A stretch of DNA of 64,000 bases from Clavelina lepadiformis (taxonomy: Eukaryota > Chordata > Ascidiacea > Aplousobranchia > Clavelinidae). Positions 38,810 to 50,693 of this stretch are shown piece by piece. The notes under the pieces are model-generated. The model worked only from the letters and a program-made list of their open reading frames with translations. It did no database searches and was not told the origin of the DNA. The DNA lies in contig NC_135248.1 in assembly GCF_947623445.1 (NCBI RefSeq), forward strand, positions 15,323,820 to 15,387,819, written 5' to 3'. The position numbers and the translations under genes were made by a program. How positions within the stretch are numbered: the stretch's first letter is position 1; every line of letters starts with the position of its first letter.

Positions 38810-39148
38810 AGAAATTTATCACCGAAAATTATTCAACGAAGCTTGTCAACTAGTACGCAAAATGTGTTATTACTAACATGTCAAGTTATCTCTAACAGGC
38901 CTATGATATCTTAACTGTTATAACAAACATGTCTGTAGCACTTGTATTCCAGCTACTGGTAGTAATTAATTGCATGAGATACCGTTGTATTAATTACTGA
39001 GTCACTTCCCTTGCAATGCTACACTGCCCCTATGGTTCATACGATAACGCAGGCGACGGCTAAATTAGCCTGTTGGCACGTTATTCTTATACGTATTTTA
39101 TGTGTCCGGTATTTCATGTTGTATCACAACTGTGTATCACGATATCGT

Positions 39149-39154
39149 AATAAA
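39149..39154 (+). terminator. Poly(A) signal AATAAA for the LDLa/7TM receptor
   Basis: First clear AATAAA downstream of the receptor stop codon, 340 bp into the 3' flank. It fits a normal 3' UTR length. Confidence 0.5.
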
Positions 39155-40259
39155 TTTTAATGAAAATTGTTTCTAGTAAGCATCCTGGATAAAGGAGCTT
39201 TAATAATATGCGGTGTTTAGGCAGTTATTGCCAAAAATAGGTGGTAAACAACGAAAATGTTTTGTTCATCATGACTGCTGTTATTACGTCACAATATAAA
39301 AACAAAATGCTTGACTCAGGTATTCGGATTAAGTATGAATAGAATGTTTCCTGTGGTCGGCAAGCAATACATGCAGCTAAAGCGAACTTAAGTGTGTAAC
39401 AAGAATGCTTTGCTTTAAATAAGCCTGGGCTAGCTTGTCTTTAGTATAGTCAGTATTTCTGCTGTTGAATGCAAATGCTAAGCTACAGCCCATCAAGCTG
39501 AGTTTCGACTGTTCGCGCAAGGCTAGTTCGGTGCTGAAAACTGCCGTAAAGAGAAATATGCTTAATTATGGTACATATACTATCTTCTGCGATATTCCTA
39601 TGCTGAAAATAAACATTATCTGCCACTAATCACCTATCTATGGCCGATGGAGACGTTGTATTCCAGCCAAAAGGCGTAACCTTACGCTAGCCTACAACCA
39701 CCACCATACCTGAATTCAATTTCAGTCATTAAGAATTGTTGTTTGTATTACTGTGACGTCATAATGAACCAGAAGTCCGTGATGAATCAAGCCAAATTTG
39801 AATCAATATTTGGCCTGATACTAATAACTGCATAGTATATACAGTACATTGTTAAAAATCCTTTCTCCAGTAAGCTATATTTATTAGGAATTATTTAAGA
39901 CCAACTTAATTTTGGACTTGCTCCTCATTTTAATCTTCGAAGAAAAACCTCCCAGCTAGGCTAGCCAATCACATGGCTTGAAATAGGAGATACGAAAACC
40001 TTCAAAAATAACCGCGCACGCAACCATTCCTTTCAACGAATCATTTCTTTTCTGCGACGCAACACGACGTCAACTTCTTTGCCAATCTACAGTTTTATTC
40101 CTTCGTTTTGTAAAACAAAGTTCTATATAACGCTAGGTGTCGCCCTGGAACAGTAGGATTTCAATTTTCAAAATTCGATCTAGATCAACTGGTGACGGTC
40201 ACGATTACATCGGAACCGGGGTGTCGCGCACACAATAAAATATTACTATGAATAAGAGT

Positions 40260-40316
40260 CAGTGACTTGACTCGAATCTGATTCGAGTCAGATTTTGCAA
40301 ATACTTGACTCGAATT
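40260..40316. repeat. Hairpin-containing repeat fragment rich in GACTCGAAT
   Basis: GACTCGAATC at 40269 and GATTCGAGTC at 40280 form a perfect 10-bp inverted repeat around one base. GACTCGAAT recurs at about 40308. The segment starts CAGTGACTTG, as in hAT element termini. No opposite end or target duplication was found, so it is probably a fragment. Confidence 0.35.
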
Positions 40317-42319
40317 TCTTTCCAGGGATTTACAAAAAAAACTTGTCTTGTCAGTCGTAAATATTTGAAAAAGGTCAAACCGACTTGAGTTGGTTTTATT
40401 TTAAAGACCTGGTTTTAGAACAAACTTGCCTTCTTCTTCTTGTATAACAGGGATCAATTTTGTTTTTAGCGCGACGAGTATTTTATCGGAATGTGTGCAT
40501 TGGCCTACAGCTAAATAAGTGAGCAAAATACTTTGATGAGCCAAAAAAATTTCTAGCAGGGCGATAACTTTATATTTTATCAGAGCACTTTCAAATTGTG
40601 AGTCTATATGCAAATTATCTAAATATCGTTACGACGCGTTTCTTTTTCTGCGGAACAATCGTTGACGCAAAGTCTTCAAAAACCAAAGCATGTTTTATTG
40701 GTCACGGCGATATCAGTTTCAACGCCTTTAAATGCGTAAGCGTTACTTTTTGTAGAAAACGATATTTACCTGGTTTTTCAATAAACCTAAAATTTTTATT
40801 TGTTCTGAAACGCTCAAATGTTTTCGGTACAACGAGCACGTCACTGAAGTGTGTCGGTCTACAGCAAAATGCGAAGACGAAATAGTTTTATCTTTTAAAG
40901 AACTCTCTAAAGAGGCTTCAAGTGAGCTCGCTTGTGCACTTAGAGCGAGCCATTGTCTGTAATCGTGAGTTTAAATGTAACTGAAGCCTGCTACCTTCGC
41001 TGTGATGCGTTTATTTATCTGCAGCAAGGTTCAACGACCGCTTATGCAATGTCTTCAAATATCACTTTAAGAGATTTTATTCGTTAGAAAATATCAATTT
41101 CGACAACTTTATTACGTTGGTGTTTTTTCCTTCTTAGTGTGACGAATATTAATTTTGTGATCCATCACACAAAATGATTATTACCGGCACATTCTCCAAG
41201 ATCTTACATTTCTGCTATAAAAATTGCTGAAACAGCGTGAATTTACTAAAATACGTTCTTAAGATTTTATTCAAACGTTGACTGGAAAAGAGGTCAAAAG
41301 GTCAATATCAATTAATATTAGCTTCGCGTTTCATTACAATCGGAAAATCGATGCAAGTTCTCATCACACCTTGGACTTTGAAACTTCTACAGCATAATTT
41401 TAGATTGCAGGTCTCAGCGGTGGTGGCCGCTTCTTTTAAAGTAATTGTCAGCTGTGTAGCTTATAGCGGTAGAACTGCAGACTGACGTTCGAGAGGATCG
41501 ACGATCTTTGAGGGCACACGACTGAGTCTTGGCAAGGCCATCGACTCCGCAAACTTAACCCAAAACTCACCAGCAGGCTTGAGCTCCTGGGCAAGCTAAA
41601 CCCGCGTTCGAAGGAAGAGATCGATCACTAATGATACATAAAGTCGTCGTCTGGATTTGCGATAAGATTCTTACAGAGATCACAAGCTTAAGAAGATGTT
41701 TTACAACATTTAGGTTGTTTTTCGTCATGGCAACACTGCTACAGTGAGTCATATTCCCATATTTATATAACTGAACATTGTATACAGAGCACCAACATAT
41801 ACAGAGCACAAAATGGCCCCTGGCGTTTGAGGTGTAGAAGAAACTGCTTTACATCTATTTAAATGACCGTACTACATAGAGAATGTTGCAGTTGAACCAG
41901 GTTTGGCGTCGCTTGGTTCTAGAACAGCTTGCTCAGGATAACATTTAAAATTTAAACCTATACGCGACTGTGGAAGTGATCAGCACCAAAAGCGAAAGTA
42001 AGAGAAAAAATTTGCTTTCTCTTAATTCGAAGCGAATTTAGTGTAGTTCAATGTAATAATATACATTTTCTTTGGAAAAAAGATGTTTTTAGTAACTTTT
42101 TACACAGAAATTGGGCGTTTAGCAAGTTATATAATCCAAGCTCAGGCAAGAATAAGAGAAAAATAAAACCTAAAAAAAAAAAAAAAATGACTCAGGAGGT
42201 TAATTATTCCGTCATAAATGCGTTTGACAGTTTGGTCAAAAAGCTGGAGATGTTTTCTTAATTTAATTATTTTTCGTAGACCGGAGAGTCAAGTTGTTTT
42301 GAATCAAATTTCTTCCATC

Positions 42320-45300
42320 ATGAGGATTGTTGTTTCAATGTTTGTTGTTTTCATCGTCGTTGGTTCAACGGCCTCACACAAAAACGTTAATTTGAAGACA
42401 AACCAGATTTGGACGAAAATACGAAATGTTGGTTTAATTCCGTTCAAAAAGAAACAATTTCTTCAAATATTTCCTCCCGTTCACCGCATTCAAGGTTGGT
42501 TCTGAATTTGCATTGGAGAATATCGTCTGTTTTCCGTTGATATTTCAGCAAATCATATCAAAGGTTACTCGGATTTAAGCTTCAGTAATTTTTTTAGGTC
42601 GGAAACTTTTCTCTCTTCGTCGAAAGCGAAGTTCAGAAATGTCGCCCCAACACGTGAGCAGAATTTGACAAATTATTTCATATAATTATATGAAACAAAT
42701 GAGCATAATAAGCTTTCTATCCGACCATTATCTTCAACCGAACAGCAAACGTTTATTTTTAGACAATAAGACCGTTTTAGACGAAGATTATTCTCTAATG
42801 GAATGTTTATAGGTTTCTGTGGGCCGCGAGACAAATATAATCTAAGCAGATAACGAGTGCACCACCCATTTCGCGGTGGATTGTGGTCCAGTGGGCAGCT
42901 CACCAAGGCGGAATTATAACAGTTATATGGATTTCCATGCACAATGTTTGTTGTAATTTTGTTGTGTATACAATTCCATGGCCATGAAATATTTTACAAG
43001 ATCCTAATGCCGTAAACACTTCGTGATTTTGCTTAAACGGAAACGCCCAGTTAAGTCCCAGATAATCTGCTAAAACGCGGAATTTTAACGATCAAAGCAG
43101 ACATTTTTGAAACTTCAAGTAAACATTTTTGATGTTTGAACGAAACGACATCAGACTGAGAAGTCATGAACTTCTAGGAACGACAGCTTAGCGCAGAATA
43201 ACTTCAACAATATTCCTCGCAGACATATACACTGCTTGGTTGGCAAGACTGGACACCGTGCGACGTCAGCGATTGTGGACAAGTCGGCAGACAATACCGG
43301 ACCAGGACCTGCCTGCTTAATGGGGAAGTCGCTGCTGATCAAACTGTATGCGGGGAAGGTACGAGATTATTTAATTGCATGAGATGAAAGCGAGTGGGGA
43401 GCCTCTTCACGTCAACAGACGGTGTGCTAAGTACCACTGCATGCATTATGTGCATTTGTTTACAGGAAACTATTTTTACTGATGGTTATTTTTGTGCGAG
43501 AAGGTTTGGGTTTGCAACGTCATTATCTGCACTGTATTTTATATATCCCTTATTTGGTGGCTTGCTTAAGTAGCAAGATTTTTTGAAAAATTGCAAATTC
43601 TATTCTCTCTGTAACTCTCCTTATCCATTCCGCCAACCTTTAGCGCTGATGCAAGTACGAAAATGCGAAGTTTCCTGCGAACAACCCTTCGAAGTCGATG
43701 TAACCCTGAGTTCAAATGCAAGGTACAATCTTTACCTTGACCACAAGCCGTGAAGCTAAAGTTTACAATTTTTTTACGTTCAGTGAAGGTTGGTTAGAAT
43801 GGTCTTCTTGGTCGGAGTGTGACGTCACTTGTGGTTCAGGCATGACGTATCGACGGCGTCATTGCAACAGTTCAATGTAAGTCTAAGGCATGGGTATTGA
43901 TTAATTTGATGTCAATTTGTGAAATGCTTAATTCTATCAATGGTTATTCTTAATAGGTCATGCAGTGGACCAAGTGTCGTCCAGAAACGGTGCCTAGAAG
44001 ACCTCATGTGCCCTGCATGGTTAAATTGGGAACCTTGGAGCTCCTGTTCTTTGACTTGCGGAACAGGAGGTGTCCGCTTAAAGAAGAGAAAATGTGCAAG
44101 AATCAGGTGACTTGACTCCACAATGCTGACTGTGATAGGAACAATATACCTCCAGTGATGTAATGAAATACGAAATATCCATCTCACCATTGAGACTTAA
44201 TGATGTTTATTTTTAGTTCTAATCATTTCAATTTGAGCGCGACTGATGACATCTTGAAGCAATCACTGATTCTCAACGTAGAAGTCCCACTAACCGGTAA
44301 ACGTTCATGATAATATGATGATAAACCATTAAATTTAATCTATATCATATACTTACCACTTTAGAGCCATTGACATAACCATATATTTAAATAATCTGCA
44401 CTTACGCCTGCACAACATCTCTCCAAACCGAAATCCAAGTTTCTTAAATATTTTTTATTTTGAAGTTTTGAATAATTCTCACTGCCATGATGGGGAGGAA
44501 GGAAGCGAAGAAGCGGAGCCTTGTCTGGAACAACTGACTTGCCAAAGCCACTGGTTGCCATGGACAACCTGGTCGTCCTGCTCGGTCTCGTGTGGGATGG
44601 GATTCAGTTCAACTTGGAGAAAATGCTCCGGAGGTTGGAGATGACTCCTCTGGTTCAAATGATTGCAACAGTGAGATCTTGCAAAGTTTTAAAACACTAT
44701 TTTTTAGAACGTTTCGGGGGTTTATGCAACGGAAGCTCCACCAAATATCGACGATGCTTTGCGCCGCCCTGCTGGTCACATTGGTCTGATTACACCAAAT
44801 GCTCAAAAACATGTGGAAACACTGGAGGCTACATGACCAGGACCAGGATATGCACAAGGACGAGCGACTTTCTCCCGCAATATTTAACCTGCAACGGTTC
44901 AAGTGTGGAACGGGCGGCATGCAGCGCTCAGGTATGGGACCAATAAGTGGACTGGGCGAAGTTTATCCCAGCAGGTTACACGTCGGCGTTAAGGTACTGA
45001 TAAGCTCCCTTTCAATCATCACCTAGGAGTGTCCAGAGTGGGCACCGTGGAGCAGGTACACAAGGTGCTCGCTGAGCTGCAACGGAGGGACCAAGACCCG
45101 GTCCCGGCGATGTTTGAGAGGAATCTGCAGGGGACGTAGTATTGACGTCATCAGTTGCAACTACCAGGTGATAAAGCGATGACGTTTGTGACGCAAACAA
45201 TGATTTCGGCGAAAACAAAAGCATAGAAATCTTAGATTTAATATTTGTAGCAAATCAAAACCGGACATCTCAATCGCGTTTATGTCCATAAAAGACAAGA

Positions 45301-48300
45301 AAGTTAAAGCTTCGTAAAGACACGATATAAGCAGATGACTTGGGCCTTCCACTTTAGCAGAAAGCTATAATTTTGCGACCACAAAGCACTTGATTGACCG
45401 CAGACGTGGTTACGAGATTTTCGTTTAATTATATTCGAACACTATGAAGCAATGATGCCCAATATTAAAGATGTGGCTATTATTTGACTAACAAAGGTCT
45501 AAAGTTATTTCTAAATAATTCTTTCCAGCCTTGTCCTTACTGGAGCCAGTGGTCTTCTTTCTCTTGCTGCAGCGTCACCTGCGGAAATGACGGCATAAAA
45601 GAAAGAACAAGAGTATGTCGCCATAGTTACGGGAAAAGCAACAGTGAGTCAAACCGACCATGAAAACCAGCCTTTCACGGTCACCACCCGCGTGAACCGC
45701 CTTCAAACATCTTTCGAAACTTTATAAGATTTCTATTTAAGGTTGTGATGGAAAATCAAGTGAAAGACGTCCTTGCGCGATGCGTCCTTGTAATACGTCA
45801 CTTCCGTCTGTGCTTGACTCGTTCGAATGCGGAGTGAGGAATAATTGGACCATGGAGAGAAGTGGGAGACCGATATTGAGAATTTTCGGGGGCAAGGTGC
45901 TTCATTTATTGACTTGATCACCTTGCAACTTAGATGTCTATGTTCACTTAAAAACATAGCAAACATACATAACTGCATTAAAGACTTGCTTGCGCCTCAT
46001 ACCGTGTAATCACACACAAGGTCACTTATTTTCATAATCAATACATTCTAGTATTAAACATTTATTCTTTATTGTTTAGACGTCACGTGATCAAGGGTGG
46101 CCCTGGCAGGCCAGCTGGCAGCATCGGGCTTGTCATTACTGTGACTGGATCCACTTTTGTGGCGCCACGTTGATCGCCCCTCAGTGGATTATTACAGCCA
46201 GCCACTGCACCGAAGAATCGTGAGTTTATGAAATGTTTGGTTGTTAATTTAATGCATGACATCACATTACCTCGACAAAATGGAATCGAAGCTAATTATG
46301 ACGCAGCGGCAGTGATGAAAAATCTCTCGTCATTGGCGGTAAAGCGCAGCATTACTTATAACAACACTGTTTAAAGATTCCAGAGGTAGATCAACTTTTG
46401 AACTGGATTTGCTGTCGTCAGCAGTAGATCAATCATCACTGTCATGTCATTGATGATCTGTCGTCACAATGGCCGCAACTAACGCGTCGTGCGGAAAGTC
46501 TCACTTATGAAATGTCATGCTCACTAAACCACAATCCATAAAATTTGACAAAGCAGAAAACTAATCCCAAGCAAAGCGTCAAAAACATTTACAAATGAAA
46601 ATAACTTGAACAAGATGTTAAAAATTCGTTCGCGTCTGTTTTTCGCTCGTTTATATCAGACTAAATTAACATCTTTCAGCTTGAATATTTCATGAAGTGC
46701 TGATATTATGCTGAAATGAGAAAGCGGTTTTATATCAAGAACGTAATAACACCATTGCGGTAATAAGTTGAAAATACCTTGAATACTTCCATGAAAGGAA
46801 GAAGTTTTTGCTTTTTTTTACTTTATGAAGCACCATCTGGGTTCCATTTCATCTTATTCGAATGTTTTAGGAGAAATTATTACAAGGCCACTCAAAAAAC
46901 TTAAATTGTTTTATTTTTGACTTGTGACAATAGTTTAAGGTCACGTGCAAAACAACCTGGTATTGATTCTTTGAATCTTAATAAAACCAACTTTATTTAA
47001 TTATTAAATTCGATAAATTCTTGCCTTGATCATGCTTTTACATGAGGTAGCCTTTTTCACTCCGAATCATGACGTCATGCTTACGTATAGGGCGTACCGT
47101 GTGAAGCACGATGACCCGGGAGACACGTGGAGCGTGGTGTTGGGGATGAGGAGGCTCTATCAAGACGGAGAGAGATTCTTCGTCAGAAGAGTTTTCATTC
47201 ATCCCGATTATGAATACGACGCCGTCACACGAGGTAGGCTCTGACGTCTTCTAAGACTTTTACCTGCATATATGGTCTGTTGTAGTTTTTACTTTTGGCA
47301 GCGGCGTAACGTCCATATATAGAGCGTTTGTGTCACTCAGAATGATGCCGTAGGCCATGTCAAGGTAATAAACTTCTCATTTTTAAGAGCTACTTGTGCA
47401 CTGTTTTGTATGATTGACCACATTTGACAGCGAACTCGGAAAATATTTCACTAGAGCTTGTTTCGCGAAAGATCATACGAGTCTGCGTGGAACACTACTT
47501 TTCATTTTCTTTAAGAGATTCCGCAGAAATGTGTCACATCTTCTATTGCGTTAAATATTTTGGTTTATAAGCCAACAAGCGATTAAAGGTTTTGAAATGA
47601 AATAACAACATTACACCAAAATACATGATTTATCCGCAGCCGACATCGCTTTGATGAAGCTGCGACGACCCGTGGCGTTGACGCCCGAGGTAAGACCGGT
47701 TTGTCTGCCGCATTTGATGAAGCCAATTCCCGGGGAAACTTGTTTTATCACTGGGTGGGGATACACGGGTAAGACAAGGTTTCGCGCATCTGTGAAACGT
47801 CATGTCATAATATATGTCGTCACAATACACGAAGTAACTTCGTAAAAGCACGATTTGGAGACGTCACCTCAAGTTTATTTCATCAACAGCGTCTCCTCTG
47901 TCGCCGAACGCGCAACTTTCCGTTGATTTGCTGGAGGCGGGGATACCAATTCAGAGATTTGAAGATTGCCAAAGACTGAGCAGCTATTACAGCAATTTTC
48001 TAGATAAGAAAAACCACATGTGCGCTGGGGACCCAGTCATTGCTGCTAGCGACTCGTGCACTGTGAGTCATGGGACTGGAACTGGTTTAATTTAACTTGA
48101 GTTTATAAAAATTAACATTAGGTTCGACAGCTTTCTTAAACTGCCAATGACTTTCGATCAAAACGCCTGAAATGTTTTCAGTTTAGAGTGACTTTAGACG
48201 ATAAACTTTTATTAACTTTTTATTGTTTGTTTTTAGGGAGACTCTGGTGGCCCTCTAGTGTGCAACATTAACAACGACAAATGGTACCTAGGTGGCGTAA

Positions 48301-48419
48301 CATCATTTGGTTTCACTGAATGTGGAACGAAAGGCCACGTGGGCATATATACACCAATAATCAACTTTGAAGGATGGATTAGAAGCACATTGGACAGCTA
48401 CTCGCATGATTCTTGCTAA
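42320..48419 (+). CDS. Secreted thrombospondin type 1 repeat / trypsin-like serine protease
   Basis: Seventeen exons: 42320-42494, 42598-42653, 43223-43358, 43644-43722, 43784-43876, 43957-44106, 44217-44296, 44466-44633, 44708-44931, 45027-45167, 45529-45643, 45742-45896, 46080-46219, 47091-47233, 47640-47768, 47890-48062, 48237-48419. Together they encode 779 residues with consistent phases. A signal peptide ([15 protein letters not shown]) is followed by a furin-like RRKR site at residues 66-69. Seven TSP1 modules follow with W..W..C...CG patterns (for example [14 protein letters not shown]). The protease domain starts after R519 with IFGG, the usual zymogen activation site. The catalytic triad is His566 (TASHC), Asp620 (DIALMKL) and Ser722 (GDSGGP). 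Asp716, six residues before the serine, predicts cleavage after Lys/Arg. An active extracellular enzyme is inferred. Substrate and pathway (matrix, innate immunity or clotting-like) are unknown. Exon 44466-44633 ends at a weak donor, gttgga. Confidence 0.88.
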
Positions 48420-50693
48420 GAGTAAATTGAATGACCACGTGCAAGAGAAAGAGCGGGAAACAAGGTGTCAGTATTTGCACATAACATCCCCTCAACACCA
48501 GGTGGTGCCGTGTTTCTTGCCCTGATAAAAAGAACTTTATGTTGCTTGCGAAAACCTAGTTGTTCCAAATCCCGCTTCGTTTTATGATTTCTATGTTCAC
48601 TGAACCCTCAAACTTGTCAACTCACATTCTTGTCTTGCCAGCCGCGACATGTATCTGATACAGTCACAGCATTGCTCCAAATACAGCCCCGTTTAGTAGA
48701 TGTAGATCGTACTTAGTATATCCCTTGCGTTACCACTTCGTACTTAGTATATCCCTTGCGTTACCACTGTGCTTCCTTTTCGCTGTTTATTGTTCCCTAT
48801 CCTGCCCGTATGTGAAAATGGGCGGGTTATGAGGCGGACGAGTCTATAACAAAGCTCTTACTCCTGTTTACGTCATTGGGTTGCTTTCAAAGTTGATGAC
48901 GTAAGCAAGATTATAATCGTTTCCTAACAAACCAGATTGAACGTCATCATTCCGACTTGTACGTTTATGCGTAACTACCGCTCGTAGCACAGAATAACTG
49001 ACCTAGCAGATACAACCTGAAACACATGTAAGGAAAGAATTAGGCGAAGCAAACCACAGTCAAGTAACCTGGACACAATTTTTTCTGCTAAAAGTAAGCT
49101 TTGAGTGAAAAGGTTTTGTAGCGTACACCACCCTCTCCGCTAGGTAGCGGTAGGAAAACAGGTTTATGTGCCGAAAGAATTATTGTAGAATCTTTTTTGA
49201 GAAGTCTCTCTACGTCAAGTTTCGTCTGTGCATCCACACGTGTTATTTGCCAATAAAATTATACCAAGTTAGCCGCAGTCGTGGATTAGGAACAGCTCAA
49301 CAACATATGTATGTAGTCATTATGTCCTTTCCTTGCGCTATCTATTTTGGTGACCCTGACGTGATTGAAACCCAACCTTTGATTAGGGTTAATAATTGAG
49401 TCAGCTTAGCAAAGCAACCGTTCAGTTTTGCAGTGAACTGGAATGATGCACGATCGTGTTCAGAAGGACGTGCGAGGGAATGTGCAGCTTTCGATGTGTT
49501 GTGCTACTGTTACCGCCGTTTTATCCCAACATGGGAATATTCTTCTCTGCTGCGACAAGTGGCATTCTTTCACCGACGACGGCATTGCTTCACGCGGATT
49601 AACAGACAGGTGTCGATGCCCAGCTCACACGGAAAGAACCTTCTGAAGCGCATTACTGTATTATAGTTGAACTTACACTGCAGCAAGTGGTTGGTTAGCA
49701 TTTGTTATAAACTTCTTATCAAGTGTGCATAGTATCGTATAATATGAAATTTGTTAAACCTTATTGTGTACAGTTTTGCCCTATATCGTGTCATATTGTA
49801 GAGCCTACATTGATTTCCACGTGTCCACAAGATGGATAATTTTTTCTTTGTTGTTTCCTGCTTCCCGCTTTGTCTTCAATATCTGGGCCCCATTTACTCC
49901 TTTGTGCTTCCTCTGGAACGCTCAGACCTAACCCTGCCACCTGTTTCTCAGGAGCTCAACAAGATTTACTCCTATGTCTATACATGACGTAATTTCATTC
50001 GTTGCGAAACAGTTGAACATCAAATCAATTGAATTAAATTGATGCCATTTCTGTCTTTGCTACGACGAGCAACAGCGTTTATCTTACCTTTCGCGCCACC
50101 TGGCGGCGGACTCAAAACAGTAGACACGTCTCTAACACAAGAACGCTCTCCTCTCCTCCTTGTGGCAGCAGAAAATTAATATAAGCATCGTTGTTGTATT
50201 GATAAACACACAGCACAAAAATACGCGAATAATTTCATTCTGCGAAAGTTTGAAGAAGGCAAATGGAAGAACTGTACAGACTTTGAGTGTGTGTAAAGTG
50301 TGTACTGTTCAAGGAGCGAAAGTAAAAAACACAATTGTTAAAATCATAGAGTTCTTGGAGCTACATGAACAAAGGGAAATGGCCAAAAAAAAACAACTAA
50401 GCAAAACGTTTTCTTATTAATGCTGTGGTTGTATGAAATAAAGTCAACACTATGAAGTTGAAAAACACAAGGGTAGCAAACTTACTTGATGCACAGATGA
50501 AGTAGTTACCAGCTTTGTCATTGACCACAGAAGTCACACAAATGTTGGCGGTGAAATTTTCAGAAATAATTCAAGGTATCTTTGTCAAGGCAGTAACAGA
50601 AAACATCGTAAGATAATCAGATAACAGAGAAATGGTTTTGCACGAGTACAACACATTCACAGAAAATGGTAAAAACAAGATAAGTGTGGACGA
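48420..50693. other. Gene-free interval between convergent genes
   Basis: Contains the 3' flanks of the TSP1-protease (plus) and importin-13 (minus) genes. No convincing reading frame was found. A 31-bp direct duplication lies at 48707-48768. A 12-bp palindromic-looking stretch is absent, and no RNA gene was recognised. Confidence 0.45.
48707..48768. repeat. 31-bp perfect tandem duplication
   Basis: The unit beginning tcgtacttagtatatccctt occurs at 48707 and again at 48738, back to back. It lies about 290 bp downstream of the protease stop codon and has no coding role. Confidence 0.85.

Larger units (their letters stand above)
38810..42319. other. Gene-free interval between receptor and TSP1-protease
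   Basis: Apart from the receptor 3' UTR at its left end, no reading frame is convincing here. It contains the small inverted-repeat element near 40262, a TGACGTCA near 39755, and a long poly(A) run around 42172-42187. Short frames such as those at 40598-40885 and 41567-41809 lack recognisable motifs or splice continuity. Confidence 0.5.

Noticed and set aside
44592..44789. Continuous frame through the TSP1 exon suggesting a frameshifted gene
   Set aside because: A 74-bp intron with donor gttgga and acceptor ttttttag restores a canonical TSP1 cysteine pattern, so a frameshift is not needed.
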